From an uncultured Solirubrobacterales bacterium (GTDB taxonomy: Bacteria; Actinomycetota; Thermoleophilia; Solirubrobacterales; 70-9): DNA of 64,000 nt. The position numbers and the translations under genes are program-made. The stretch covers positions 18,596 through 82,595 of the forward strand of contig CAIZLN010000057.1 of the NCBI GenBank assembly GCA_903933815.1. The letters are read 5' to 3'. The notes beneath the pieces are model-generated. The model had not been told where the DNA came from. It searched no databases and was given only the letters and a program-made list of their open reading frames with translations. Shown in pieces: positions 51,399 to 60,583 of this stretch (positions are counted from its first letter, which is position 1; each line of letters starts with the position of its first letter).

Positions 51399-52298
51399 TT
51401 ACTCGCAGACGGAGCCGTCTCCGTCTCCATCGGTGTAGTTGTTGTACTCCGGATCCTGCCCCCGGCGGTAAGGACCGTATCCCGCCGCGATCGCTGATGA
51501 GCAGGTTGAAAATCGGGGGTCACCGCCGCCGGGTTTCCTGTTCTTCGGGACGGCACGCGGTTTTACGACGGGACGCCTGTTCCAGGAGACGTCGAGTCGC
51601 AGGGATCTGGTCCGACAGCTGGTCACAAGCCCCCGGAGGGCCACTGCCTCTTCCCGGTCGATGCTGAGCTTCCAGCGCAGCTTGACGTCAATCCAACGGG
51701 CCGTGTACTGGCAAAGAAACGGTCGAAAATCAGGCAGCCACTCCCCGGGGTCCTGATCGGACTTCGAGCGATTGCTGGACGCCGAAACAGCGATCAGCGC
51801 GAAGGGGTAGAGATCGTTTGCGAAGGCCTCCCGGCGCGCTTCCGACCATCGCGCCGCTCCGGAGTCCCAGGCTTCAGACAGCGGAATCATGTGGTCGACA
51901 TCAAGATCTCCGGGGTCAGTGAGCTGCTCACCGTCGTAGAGAGAAAACCAGGCCCCTGAAGCCGCGCCGCAGCGTCGTCCCGTCTGGTCCTGGCGAGCCA
52001 GAACGGTGTCGCGGGTGTCGCATCCGGTCGGCTGGGTGGTCCAGTGGTTGAACAGGTCGCGGTCGTACTCCAGACCGATCTCAGGGCTGACCACCAGCAT
52101 GCGGAGCTGCTTTCGCGCCGGCGACCCCTTGGGCTCGGAAGCCCTCTCAGGCGACTTCTTCGTCTGCCCGGGCTTGGCCTTTCGCGGCTTTTCGCGAGCC
52201 GGGCGCTCCTGGGTTGTGCTCGGGGTGTTCAGCTCAGGGCTGGAGCAGGAAACAAGAGCAAGGGCCAGGATCCCGAAAGCCAGGAGATTTCGGTTCAT
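51399..52298 (-). CDS. Secreted lipoprotein with HNH (DUF1524/GmrSD-like) nuclease domain and excalibur motif
   Basis: 299 residues. The signal peptide ends with a lipobox LVSC at about residue 18, then a Pro/Lys-rich linker follows to about residue 66. The nuclease core is DLDVDHMIPLSEAWDSGAARWS, the HNH His-Asn region, with downstream NDLYPFALIAVSASSNRSKSDQ typical of extracellular DUF1524/HNH proteins. The C-terminus is an excalibur domain, YNNYTDGDGDGSVCE, a Ca2+-binding loop. An anchored extracellular DNase or RNase is likely; nucleotide scavenging or competition are guesses. No immunity gene is evident. Confidence 0.85.
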   Translation of the reverse strand: MNRNLLAFGILALALVSCSSPELNTPSTTQERPAREKPRKAKPGQTKKSPERASEPKGSPARKQLRMLVVSPEIGLEYDRDLFNHWTTQPTGCDTRDTVLARQDQTGRRCGAASGAWFSLYDGEQLTDPGDLDVDHMIPLSEAWDSGAARWSEARREAFANDLYPFALIAVSASSNRSKSDQDPGEWLPDFRPFLCQYTARWIDVKLRWKLSIDREEAVALRGLVTSCRTRSLRLDVSWNRRPVVKPRAVPKNRKPGGGDPRFSTCSSAIAAGYGPYRRGQDPEYNNYTDGDGDGSVCE

Positions 52299-52345
52299 GC
52301 CTGGACTCTATGGAAGGAGCCCGATGAATCCGGTAGCCTCGAAAA

Positions 52346-52762
52346 ATGATCGACCCGAAGAAGTCCTTACTTGCCCTGTCCATCACAACCGTTTTCGCTG
52401 CGGGCCTACTCGCAGGTTGTGGGAGCAGCGACAAGCCTGCTTTCTGTGGTGATGTGAAGAACCTTCAGGATTCGATCAGCCAGTTGACCAGCATCAAGAT
52501 CGAGACAGGCGTACTCGACACTGTCAGGACCGACCTCGAAGCCGTTCAGGCCAACGCCCAGACGGTGGCCGATTCGGCCAGGACCGACTTCCCGAGTGAG
52601 TCTTCGTCCCTCGAGGACTCGATCAAGACTGCAAGTCAGTCGATCCAGGACCTGTCACCCTCACCCAGCGGGACCGAGATCGCTGCCGTTGCCCTCAACG
52701 TGAGCGCAGTGGCCACGGCCGCCAAGTCCTTCGAAGAAGCGACCTCCTCAGCCTGCAGCTGA
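52346..52762 (+). CDS. Small alpha-helical lipoprotein
   Basis: 138 residues. MIDPKKSLLALSITTVFAAG and the lipobox LLAGC (Cys about 25) mark a lipoprotein. The mature part is helical and polar (VKNLQDSISQLTSIKIETGVL, LDTVRTDLEAVQANAQTVADS), possibly a helical bundle, with Cys near both ends (AFCGDVK and SSACS) that could pair. I do not recognise the family; small lipoproteins of this type are frequent in actinobacteria. Divergent from the nuclease gene and convergent with the next membrane gene. Confidence 0.65.
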   Translation: MIDPKKSLLALSITTVFAAGLLAGCGSSDKPAFCGDVKNLQDSISQLTSIKIETGVLDTVRTDLEAVQANAQTVADSARTDFPSESSSLEDSIKTASQSIQDLSPSPSGTEIAAVALNVSAVATAAKSFEEATSSACS

Positions 52763-52781
52763 AGCAGTCCTTGAGCAGGAT

Positions 52782-54830
52782 CTACCGTGAGGGCGGATCC
52801 GCTGGAACTGTTGAAGCAGCTTCAGCGGGTCGTCCGAGCAGGTAGGCGCAAAGGCCCGCAAGGGTCACTGTGGCGACGACCAGAAGCAGTGGGCCGGAGT
52901 CTTCGGTGAGCGATCCCACCAATCCACCGACCAGACCACCGATCAGCGCGGCCGGCCAGATCGGCCCGTCAAAGGGTTCAAACATGGTCCGGTTTCGAAA
53001 TGCGAAAGCGATCGCCAGCAGGCAGGTGAGGGTGATCACCGGCATCGCATCACGCCAGAGTTGCTGCCAGGCAAGAGTCAGGCGTCGCTCCACGGTCTCA
53101 AGGAAGGCAGCGGGGGAGTCGAGGGTGAGGACACTGTTACTCAGGTGCCCCTGACCATCGGCGGTCAGGGCATCGAACCCGATCAGCAGGGCGAGTCCGA
53201 TCAATGGGCTGGCCACAAGGATCGCGATCCTTTTTCCGGACATCCGGCCGGGCAGCATCATCATCGCGGCGACTGCACTCGCACCGGCGACGATGAATGC
53301 CGCACCGACTCCGGCACCGAGCCTTCCCGAGCCGAGGATCGCACCCAGAATGAGTCCGCAGACGAGTACGGTCAAGGCGTTTCGCCGTGACTTCGGCTGC
53401 CCCGTAAGGGCGGCAGCAACGCCCGCCAGCAGCAGCACCATGAGCCCTGATTTCAACTCGTTTCCTACTCCGTAGAACCGGGACCCGTAGCCGGGGTTGG
53501 GGCCCAGTATCGACCGGGTGATCAGATGCGAACCGAGGGCAAGGTCAACCGAGATTGCGCCCAGGCCGACGATCGCCGGAGCAAGCGGGGCACGTGGCCA
53601 TGGCAGCAGACGGTCGGTGAGCCAGCCTAGTCCGAGGCTGCCGACGGCGATTATCAGGAACTCGACTTCGCGAGTGGGATTGCCCAGCGCTGCCGGGATC
53701 AGGATCACGGTGGGGATCCAGAGGATCGCGAGGCCGCCGATCCGCCTGACCGGGAATCGGGCCCGGTTCAGGCCGAAGATCGCACCGGCGGCGAGGAACA
53801 GAGACAGCCATGCCAGCCCGAACATGGCCAGGGCGGGATTCCGGCGCGGACCGAGTTCGTCGAGGCGCTCGCGGAAGGGGGTCAAGGCGGCCGGATCGCG
53901 ATCGCCTTCGGATCGCATCGCCTGTCCCTTCATCTCCTCCGGAACGTCAAGGTCCAGATACTCGAGAACGGTCGGGGCGATGTCGATCCCGGCGACCAGC
54001 CCGGGCAGGTTGGTCGTGTCCGAGGTCAGCTCGCCCGGCTTGTCGCTGAGGCCCGCGATCCCGATTGGAAGCAGTGGCAGGATCGCCGCCTCGGGCGGGG
54101 TCTGAACGGCGATTACCAGCTGATCGGGCGCCGCCAGTGCGACGATCCGCCTCAGTTCCCCGATGCCTTGTCTGCCCGGCGAAGCAGAGAAGACGACCAG
54201 TCCGTACTTTGCGGCGAGTGTCTGGACCTGCCGGGCGCGCTGAAGGGAAAGCCCGGATCTCACACCTGATGATCCTGGCCCTCCGGCAGGGACAGGGGCC
54301 GCCGCTACACGGCCGGAGCGGTCGGTGGCCGGTATGGCCTCTTCGGCGGCTCCGGCAGAGTCGCCGAGGAAAGCTGCCCCTCCGGGGATTGACTCCGCGA
54401 GCAGTCCGGGCTCGATTGTCTGCGGCGCGCTCTCTGCCCGATCGATGACCCGTTGCCAGTCGAGAAGGTATCTGCCGGTCGGCGTGGAGACTGCCTCCTC
54501 GCCAACCACCACCAACGGGCCGACCGACGGAACGTAGGTCGGAGAGTAGGTCGAACGGGAAACCCTCGTGCCCTGGCTGATGTCCAGAAGCGCCTGCTCG
54601 CGAACGTAGGAGCCCTGGGTGGCGCTGAACAGGCCAAGCGACAGGGAAGGGATGGAGGCGAGGCCGTCAGTGATGTCCTCGTCGTACTTCGGCCAGGCCT
54701 CTTCGGGCTGGGGAAGCAGCACGAGGATGGCCCCGTCGCGCGTCGAGGCACCGGCAGCAGGGACGATCAGGGCCAGTGTGGCCAGGGTTGCGATCGCAGC
54801 GAAGATAGCCACGACGTAGCGGTCGATCAC
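52782..54830 (-). CDS. Large membrane protein with exported N-terminal region, unknown function
   Basis: 682 residues. A signal-anchor opens it (residues 6-28). An exported region of about 310 residues follows, including GILLQP-like ILVLLPQPEEAWPKYDED and GSYVREQALLDISQGTRVSRSTYSPT. Its end (GLVAGIDIAPTVLEYLDLDVPEEMKGQAM) resembles the PTVLxxLG end of sulfatase/phosphatase-like domains. From about 335 on there are ten or so membrane helices (ILWIPTVILIPAAL and onwards) with external loops NPGYGSRFYGVGNE. The architecture suggests a membrane-bound transferase or phosphatase, but catalytic residues are not secure. A single gene between convergent and divergent neighbours. Confidence 0.6.
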   Translation of the reverse strand: MIDRYVVAIFAAIATLATLALIVPAAGASTRDGAILVLLPQPEEAWPKYDEDITDGLASIPSLSLGLFSATQGSYVREQALLDISQGTRVSRSTYSPTYVPSVGPLVVVGEEAVSTPTGRYLLDWQRVIDRAESAPQTIEPGLLAESIPGGAAFLGDSAGAAEEAIPATDRSGRVAAAPVPAGGPGSSGVRSGLSLQRARQVQTLAAKYGLVVFSASPGRQGIGELRRIVALAAPDQLVIAVQTPPEAAILPLLPIGIAGLSDKPGELTSDTTNLPGLVAGIDIAPTVLEYLDLDVPEEMKGQAMRSEGDRDPAALTPFRERLDELGPRRNPALAMFGLAWLSLFLAAGAIFGLNRARFPVRRIGGLAILWIPTVILIPAALGNPTREVEFLIIAVGSLGLGWLTDRLLPWPRAPLAPAIVGLGAISVDLALGSHLITRSILGPNPGYGSRFYGVGNELKSGLMVLLLAGVAAALTGQPKSRRNALTVLVCGLILGAILGSGRLGAGVGAAFIVAGASAVAAMMMLPGRMSGKRIAILVASPLIGLALLIGFDALTADGQGHLSNSVLTLDSPAAFLETVERRLTLAWQQLWRDAMPVITLTCLLAIAFAFRNRTMFEPFDGPIWPAALIGGLVGGLVGSLTEDSGPLLLVVATVTLAGLCAYLLGRPAEAASTVPADPPSR

Positions 54831-54898
54831 GACAGCCAGTCTATTCGCAGGTTCGGCACCGAACCGGCAGATGCAGCTGCTGGCGGTAGGGTGGAGCG

Positions 54899-55159
54899 AT
54901 GAGCAATGAATCTGAGCAGCCCACTACTTCTTCCCGAATCGGCGCCCTCGCACAGGAGCTGATGGAACAGGTCGAGCGCGACACCCCCGGTGCCCGCCTC
55001 GACCAGCTCGTAATCTCGGCAGTCCTTACTGAGGACGTCGGAATCGATGAACAGACCATGCATGTACAGCTGGTCTCCGATTCCTCCGACCCGCTTTCGG
55101 TGGTCGGCCTGCTGACGGTCGCGCTCGACCTGGCCAAGGGCCAGCTCACCGGCGAGTAG
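54899..55159 (+). CDS. Small acidic protein, unknown function
   Basis: 86 residues: a polar start, helix IGALAQELMEQVERDTPGARL, then strands LDQLVISAVLTEDVGI and MHVQLVSDSSDPLSVVGLLTVAL. It looks like a small cytoplasmic alpha/beta protein. The family is unrecognised. It converges on rpsD with 2 bases between the stops. Real coding character is inferred from the ordered secondary structure pattern and the ATG with GGAGCG upstream. Confidence 0.6.
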   Translation: MSNESEQPTTSSRIGALAQELMEQVERDTPGARLDQLVISAVLTEDVGIDEQTMHVQLVSDSSDPLSVVGLLTVALDLAKGQLTGE

Positions 55160-55161
55160 GT

Positions 55162-55782
55162 TCAGCGGGAGTAGTGCTCGACGATCAGGCGCTCTTCGAT
55201 CGGAGCGGCGATCTCATTGCGCTCAGGGAGGCGGTTGACCGTCCCCTTGAGTCCATCGTGGTCGGCCAGCAGCCAGGCCGGCGTCGGGCCGGCGGTCTCA
55301 GTCGACTGGCGTGCCATCGGCTCGATTGAAGAACCCGGCTTGACAGCGATCTGGTCGTCGGCGGACACTTCGTAGGAAGGCCGGTCGAGGCGCTTGCCGT
55401 TCACGGTGATGTGCTGGTGGACTACAAACTGTCTTGCCTGTGCCCTGGTCATGGCCAGGCCGAGGCGGTACACGACGTTGTCGAGTCGGCACTCGAGGTG
55501 GCGCATCAGATTCTCGCCGGCCATGCCCTCTTCGCGGTTGGCACGGTCAAAAAGCTTGGCAAACTGACGCTCGCGGAGGCCGTACATTGACTTCGCGCGC
55601 TGCTTGGCCCGCATACGGACCGAGAACTCGGAAGCCCTCCTGCGACCGCGGCCGTGCTGGCCCGGCGGGTAGGGGCGACGCTCCATGGCGCTCTTGCCTG
55701 CCAGGGCGCGTTCGCCCTTGAGTCCGAGGTCCACGCCTTCGCGTCTTGACAGCTTCTCTTTTGGTCCTGTATATCTACCCAT
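55162..55782 (-). CDS. rpsD: 30S ribosomal protein S4
   Basis: 206 residues, complete. The start MGRYTGPKEKLSRREGVDLGLKGER lacks the zinc cysteines of some S4 proteins (C-minus form). The S4 domain reads RLDNVVYRLGLAMTRAQARQFVVHQHITVNGK. S4 is a primary 16S-rRNA binding protein that starts assembly of the small-subunit body. It stands alone, not with rpoA, rpsK and rpsM as in many genomes; a solitary rpsD is common in actinobacteria and firmicutes. Divergent from yqgE; the 136-base spacer holds both promoters. Confidence 0.96.
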   Translation of the reverse strand: MGRYTGPKEKLSRREGVDLGLKGERALAGKSAMERRPYPPGQHGRGRRRASEFSVRMRAKQRAKSMYGLRERQFAKLFDRANREEGMAGENLMRHLECRLDNVVYRLGLAMTRAQARQFVVHQHITVNGKRLDRPSYEVSADDQIAVKPGSSIEPMARQSTETAGPTPAWLLADHDGLKGTVNRLPERNEIAAPIEERLIVEHYSR

Positions 55783-55918
55783 GTTTGCGGCGTAGAACAG
55801 TAGCCGATTCGGGATTCCTTCGCTTTGGCGTTACCGGCGCCACTTCCGGTCGGGCCCGGTTGAGGGAATGTCGGGAGTACGGGTGAAGGCAGGCGTATAG
55901 TCCCGAGTGGACTGAGTC

Positions 55919-56443
55919 ATGGACGAATCCCTGCGAGGAAAACTGCTGATCGCCGCTCCCAGCCTTTTTGACTTTTTCAGGCGGGCGGTGGTGCTGATCG
56001 TCGAGCACACAGACCAAGGTGCCTTCGGAGTCGTTCTCAACCGGCGCGCAGGCGCTGACGTCACCGAACTGGTGCCCGACCTGGAGCCACTGGTCGAGCG
56101 GGGTGCTCCTCTGTGGGTTGGCGGGCCTGTTGCCCCTGACGCAGTCGTCGTGCTCGGTGAGTTTGAGGAGGCTGAGCGATCTGTCGGAGCGGTCACCGGA
56201 AACATCGGTGTGGTTGATCCCGACGGCGACTCTGAGGTGATTCGCGCACGGGTCTTCATCGGTCACGCCGGCTGGGGCCCCGGCCAGCTCGACGAGGAAC
56301 TGGAGAACGACGCCTGGATCGTCGCCGACCTCGAGCCGGAAGATGTCTTCGCAGTCGGAGACCTCTGGGCCGAGGCCGTCGCTCGCCGGGGAGGCGATTT
56401 CCGGCTACTGGCAACCATGCCCGACGATCCCACCCTCAACTGA
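55919..56443 (+). CDS. YqgE/AlgH family protein
   Basis: 174 residues: GKLLIAAPSLFDFFRRAVVLIVEHTDQGAFGVVLNR in parts matches the YqgE/AlgH start, GAPLWVGGPVAPDAVVVLGE the middle, and FIGHAGWGPGQLDEELENDAWIV the most conserved stretch. Widespread, with no settled biochemical role; AlgH was once linked to alginate regulation in Pseudomonas. It reads into pdxH 16 bases later, so they probably share a transcript. Confidence 0.93.
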   Translation: MDESLRGKLLIAAPSLFDFFRRAVVLIVEHTDQGAFGVVLNRRAGADVTELVPDLEPLVERGAPLWVGGPVAPDAVVVLGEFEEAERSVGAVTGNIGVVDPDGDSEVIRARVFIGHAGWGPGQLDEELENDAWIVADLEPEDVFAVGDLWAEAVARRGGDFRLLATMPDDPTLN

Positions 56444-56459
56444 GGACACGGAGGAACTT

Positions 56460-57095
56460 TTGCCAGGAGATGCGGAACCATCGAGGAGCGACCGGCCGTT
56501 GGACCGTTCCGAGCTTCATGAAGACCCGGTCATCCAGTTTCACCGCTGGTTCGAGCAGGCCGCTGCGGTCAACCCGATGCCCGAGGCGATGTGCATCGCC
56601 ACGGTTGACGAAGATGGCCTGCCAGACGCAAGAATGGTCCTGCTGAAGGGCGCCGACCAAGACGGCTTCCGCTTCTTCACCAACCACGAGGGGGTCAAGG
56701 CTGCCCAGATCGCGGTCAATCCCTCCGTGGCCCTCGTCTTCCACTGGGTGGAGCTCGACCGGCAGGTCAGGATCCGCGGCCCGGTGAAACGGCTCAGTGA
56801 GGAAGAGTCAGACGCCTACTACGCATCTCGGGGTCGTGGCAGCCAGATTGGAGCCTGGGCCTCGCCACAGAGCCGTCCGCTCGGGGACCCGCGCTCGGAG
56901 CTGGACCAGCTGACCATCCGGGCGGAAGAGCGGTTTGAAGGCGTCGAGGAGATCCCGCGCCCGCCGCATTGGGGTGGGTATCTGGTCCAACCCGTCCAGA
57001 TCGAGTTCTGGCAGGGCCGCCGCGCCCGGCTGCATGACCGGTTCCGCTACCTGCCTGAAGGCGAAGGCTGGACGATTACCCGGCTCGCCCCGTAG
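56460..57095 (+). CDS. pdxH: Pyridoxamine 5'-phosphate oxidase
   Basis: 211 residues from a TTG at 56460 with GGAGGA just before it; the longer frame overlaps yqgE. Signatures: AMCIATVDEDGLPDARMVLLKG, FRFFTNHEGVKAAQIAVNP, VALVFHWVELDRQVRIRG, ASRGRGSQIGAWASPQS and, at the C-terminus, GGYLVQPVQIEFWQGRRARLHDR. It oxidises pyridoxamine or pyridoxine phosphate to PLP using FMN and oxygen. It supplies the cofactor for PLP enzymes such as the TrpB2 at 16545. Confidence 0.95.
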   Translation: MPGDAEPSRSDRPLDRSELHEDPVIQFHRWFEQAAAVNPMPEAMCIATVDEDGLPDARMVLLKGADQDGFRFFTNHEGVKAAQIAVNPSVALVFHWVELDRQVRIRGPVKRLSEEESDAYYASRGRGSQIGAWASPQSRPLGDPRSELDQLTIRAEERFEGVEEIPRPPHWGGYLVQPVQIEFWQGRRARLHDRFRYLPEGEGWTITRLAP

Positions 57096-57191
57096 GCCCT
57101 GCGGAAACGCCTGGAACCGTGGTATTCTCGCCCGAAGAGGGGGCGAGAAATCGCCTGAGATCTGTTCATTGGGAGATTGGGAGATTCAGCC

Positions 57192-59537
57192 ATGAGTGCA
57201 GGGAGATTCAGCAAAGTTTTCATCGCGGCCGTGATCGGCATGTTCGTCGGCATGGGTTTGATGACCGCAGCCGCCGGAGCCAAGCCGCGGCCAGAGGCAC
57301 CAAAGCCAACTGCCGCAGCGCCATTCCAGGCCCGCGGCAGCATCGGCGAGATCTATGTAGTCAATGCTGAACCCGATGACAGGCTGATGCTTGTCTCCCC
57401 GGAGAACAAAGTCCTGCGGACCGGCGTCGCTGACCGCTTCGGCAGCGAGATCTTCTACTTTCTCAAGCCCGGCCCCGGATACTCGGTCCGTCTCAGGAAA
57501 GACGGTGAGGTTTACGGCACCAAGCGGTTCAGCGTCCGGCGTCCGGACGCCAATCCGCCTCAGTCGTATTACGACGGCATCGAGCTGAAGGAAGGTCTCA
57601 ACTACGTACGGATGCGCGACGGCATCGAACTGGCGATGACCGTACGTCTCCCGTTCGGCAAGTCTTCTTTGTCACAGGGACCCTTCCCGACCTACATCGA
57701 GTATTCCGGCTACCAGGTGGCGGCCCCCAAGTCCCTGATTGCCTCCGTGATCGGCGGCGGTGCTTCGGATCCGCTTGCTCCAGCCACTTCGACCGCGGTC
57801 GGCTCGGTCATCGGTCCGCTGCTCGACTTCGCCGTGGTCAGCGTCCAGATGCGTGGCTCCGGGTGCTCGGGTGGTGCGTTTGACCTGTTCGGCCTGCCGA
57901 CCACCTTCGACGGCTACGACGCGATCGAAACCGTCGCAGCCCAGGACTGGGTCAAGGGCAAGGTTGGCATGGGCGGCATCTCTTTCTCCGGCATCACCCA
58001 GCTCTTCACAGCCGGAACCCAGCCGCCTAACCTCGCCGCGATCTCTCCGCTTTCGGTGACCGATGACATGTACTCGGGCACCGGATACCCGGGCGGCATT
58101 TTCAACAAGGGATTCGCCTACTCCTGGATTTCCCAGCGTGGCGATGATGCCCGGCCCGGGCCCGAGGGCGGCCAGGGCTACTCACGGATCCTCTCCGATC
58201 CGGGCAGCCCTGACTACGACCCGAAGTGTGCAGCCAACCAGGAACTTCGCCTTCAGACGATCGATTACAACCGACTGATTGAGAAGACCAACTTCCGTAA
58301 CCCCTCCCTTTTCAGGGATCGCTCACCCGGCGAGTGGATCAGCCGGATCAAGGTTCCGACCTTCCTGGTCGGGGCGTTTCAGGATGAGCAGACGGGTGGT
58401 CACTTCGTCGACAGCCTCAGGAAGTTCCCGAAGAGCAACCGGGACGTATGGCTGAACCTGACCAACGGTGTCCACGCCGACTCACTCGGCCCGAGCACAA
58501 TCACCCGCTGGGCCGAGTTCATGAAGCTCTTCGTTGCCAACGAGGTTCCGAAGATGCCGGCGACCGTGCTTTCGCTGAGCAGTGAGCTCTACGAGTTCCT
58601 GGCTGATGCTCCAGCACTCCCGGTGGTGGATTCGGAGTTGAGGAACTTCCCGAGCGCCGCCCTGGCCAGAGATGAGTTCCGCAAGCGATACAAGCGGGTC
58701 CACCTGATGATGGACAACGGAGCGGCGGTTGAGGGATCCCCGGGTGCAATCGGTGCAGCCTGGTCGATGAACTACAACGCCTGGCCAGTCCCCCAGGCCA
58801 AGCCGACCACCTGGTGGCTTGGCACCGGTGGGAAGCTGACCGCCCGCAAGTCGGGCACCTTCGCATCGGCCAGCTACACGGGTGATCCTTCAGCCCGTCC
58901 GCCGCAGACGCTCAACGGCGCCAGCGAGTCCGATTCGTGGGCACCTCAGCCTGATTACAACTGGGCCCCGATCGTTGATGGCAAGGGCCTCGGGTGGATC
59001 ACCCCGGCCCTGACCAGGGATCTCGTGCTGGGTGGCAGTGGCAGCCTGGATGTCTGGGTCCGCTCGTCGGCCCGTGACACCGACCTCCAGATGACGCTGA
59101 CCGAAGTCCGTCCGGACGGCAAGGAAACCCTTGTTCAGAACGGCTGGCTGCGTGCCTCCCACCGCAAGCTCGACCTGAAGCAGTCGACCGCCCTGAATCC
59201 GGTTCCGACTCACCTCGAACAGGATGCCCGTGGAATGCGCAAGGGCAAGTTCGAGCTGGTCCGGGTACCGATGTTCGCGGTGGCTCACGCCTTCCGTGCG
59301 GGCTCGAAGATCAGGATCAACCTGCAGGCCCCGGGTGGCGATCGCCAGATCTGGGACTTCGACACCCTCGAGAACGGTTCGATCACGAACACGATCGGCC
59401 TCGGCGGCAAGTACCCGTCGAAGATCGTGCTGCCGGTGCTCCAGGGTGCGACCGCCAAGGGCACCCCGCTGCCCGTTCCGACGGCGCTTCGTGGCCAGCC
59501 GAGCCGCGACTTTGTTCCGGCTCTGAACGGCGGCTGA
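57192..59537 (+). CDS. Secreted CocE/NonD (X-Pro dipeptidyl-peptidase-like) hydrolase
   Basis: 781 residues from the ATG at 57192 after GGGAGATTCAGCC. A signal peptide lies at about 8-30, then an N-terminal beta domain, then the alpha/beta hydrolase: RMRDGIELAMTVRLPFG, YIEYSGYQV, MRGSGCSGGAFDLF, nucleophile GGISFSGITQLF, and LVGAFQDEQTGGHFVD with the acid. A conserved jelly-roll end (SLDVWVRSSARDTDLQMTLTEVRPDG...RKLDL) is the PepX_C domain. The family splits peptides with Pro at position 2, cocaine-like esters or beta-lactam acids; the substrate is unknown. Followed by a perfect hairpin. Confidence 0.92.
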   Translation: MSAGRFSKVFIAAVIGMFVGMGLMTAAAGAKPRPEAPKPTAAAPFQARGSIGEIYVVNAEPDDRLMLVSPENKVLRTGVADRFGSEIFYFLKPGPGYSVRLRKDGEVYGTKRFSVRRPDANPPQSYYDGIELKEGLNYVRMRDGIELAMTVRLPFGKSSLSQGPFPTYIEYSGYQVAAPKSLIASVIGGGASDPLAPATSTAVGSVIGPLLDFAVVSVQMRGSGCSGGAFDLFGLPTTFDGYDAIETVAAQDWVKGKVGMGGISFSGITQLFTAGTQPPNLAAISPLSVTDDMYSGTGYPGGIFNKGFAYSWISQRGDDARPGPEGGQGYSRILSDPGSPDYDPKCAANQELRLQTIDYNRLIEKTNFRNPSLFRDRSPGEWISRIKVPTFLVGAFQDEQTGGHFVDSLRKFPKSNRDVWLNLTNGVHADSLGPSTITRWAEFMKLFVANEVPKMPATVLSLSSELYEFLADAPALPVVDSELRNFPSAALARDEFRKRYKRVHLMMDNGAAVEGSPGAIGAAWSMNYNAWPVPQAKPTTWWLGTGGKLTARKSGTFASASYTGDPSARPPQTLNGASESDSWAPQPDYNWAPIVDGKGLGWITPALTRDLVLGGSGSLDVWVRSSARDTDLQMTLTEVRPDGKETLVQNGWLRASHRKLDLKQSTALNPVPTHLEQDARGMRKGKFELVRVPMFAVAHAFRAGSKIRINLQAPGGDRQIWDFDTLENGSITNTIGLGGKYPSKIVLPVLQGATAKGTPLPVPTALRGQPSRDFVPALNGG

Positions 59538-59570
59538 GCCAGGGGCCCTCTGGGCCAGCACGGAAGTCTC

Positions 59571-59604
59571 GCCAAAGGCCGCGGATCATTCCGCGGCCTT
59601 TGGC
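59571..59604 (+). terminator. Strong hairpin terminator after the CocE gene
   Basis: Perfect 14-base inverted repeat GCCAAAGGCCGCGG / CCGCGGCCTTTGGC with a 6-base loop, 34 bases after the stop. Very stable GC stem; no T tract follows, which is common in high-GC actinobacteria. Confidence 0.72.
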
Positions 59605-59676
59605 CTTCCGGCTTGCTGATCTGCCCGCATAGACTCCAGCAATGTCTCCGATCTTCTCGACGCCACCGGTCGGCTG

Positions 59677-60495
59677 ATGGCAACCACGCTCGGGATAGAT
59701 CTGAGTTCGAATCCGGTGAAGACCGCTGCCTGCCTGATTTCCTGGGGTGAGGACGGCAGCCGTGTAGAGCAGCTGGTGCTGGGCAGCAGCAGCTCTACTC
59801 CGCTGGAGAACGACGACCTGCTGGCAATGATCGGCGCCGCCGATCTCAGCGGTATCGACGCGCCCTTCGGCTGGCCTGTTCCTTTTGTCGAGGCGGTTCG
59901 ATCCTGGGACGGATTCGGCGGATGGCCTGCCCCGACAACCCTGGCGAGCCTTCGTTACCGCACCACCGATCTGCACATCCGAAAGCCACGCCTGCCGCTG
60001 AGCGTTTCTTCCGATCTGATCGGGGTCACGGCCATGCGCTGCGCCGCGATTCTGGATTCACTCGGCAAGTCGGTGGACCGCTCGGGCATGAGCGGCCCGG
60101 CGATCGAGGTCTACCCGGCTGCTGCGCTTTTCCGATGGGGTCTGGTTGCGGAGCGCTACAAAGGCCGTGCGAACTCTGATGCCCGTCGGGCGCTGGTCGC
60201 CGACCTGTGCTCTCGCCTGGAGGGCGTATGTGATCTGCCTGCCCCGCACCGGGAGGCATGCGAGTCCAGCGACGACGCCCTTGATGCCTTCGTGGCATCG
60301 CTGGCTGTCAGGGCGAGGATGCTGGGCAGGACAAAGGAGCCCGCCGGGAGGGAAGCCGACCTGGCGAGGGTCGAAGGCTGGATCCATGTTCCAGACTGTG
60401 AACTGACCGAACTTGATGGCCGCTCTTCTTCGGTCGGCGATGATCCGGCGCCGGGAAGCTCGATCTTCCCGGAGGATCCAACACTGGGCGGATGA
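59677..60495 (+). CDS. DUF429 family protein (RNase H-like predicted nuclease)
   Basis: 272 residues. LGIDLSSNPVKTAACLI at the start, IGAADLSGIDAPFGWPVPFVEAV, YRTTDLHIRK and CESSDDALDAFVASLAVRA show the DUF429 acidic pattern (D, D, DD) of the RNase H-like fold. A conserved middle AIEVYPAAALFRWG is also typical. The family is broadly distributed but poorly described; nuclease or nucleotide-processing activity is predicted only. ATG start, with a TTG possible just upstream. Not clearly cotranscribed with its neighbours. Confidence 0.82.
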   Translation: MATTLGIDLSSNPVKTAACLISWGEDGSRVEQLVLGSSSSTPLENDDLLAMIGAADLSGIDAPFGWPVPFVEAVRSWDGFGGWPAPTTLASLRYRTTDLHIRKPRLPLSVSSDLIGVTAMRCAAILDSLGKSVDRSGMSGPAIEVYPAAALFRWGLVAERYKGRANSDARRALVADLCSRLEGVCDLPAPHREACESSDDALDAFVASLAVRARMLGRTKEPAGREADLARVEGWIHVPDCELTELDGRSSSVGDDPAPGSSIFPEDPTLGG

Positions 60496-60583
60496 ACCGT
60501 TTCACGACGGGCGTCGGGCTTGCGACAGTGGCGCACCACAGCTACTCTGTCGACAATTCAACCGGGACTGTCCGGTTCAGGAA

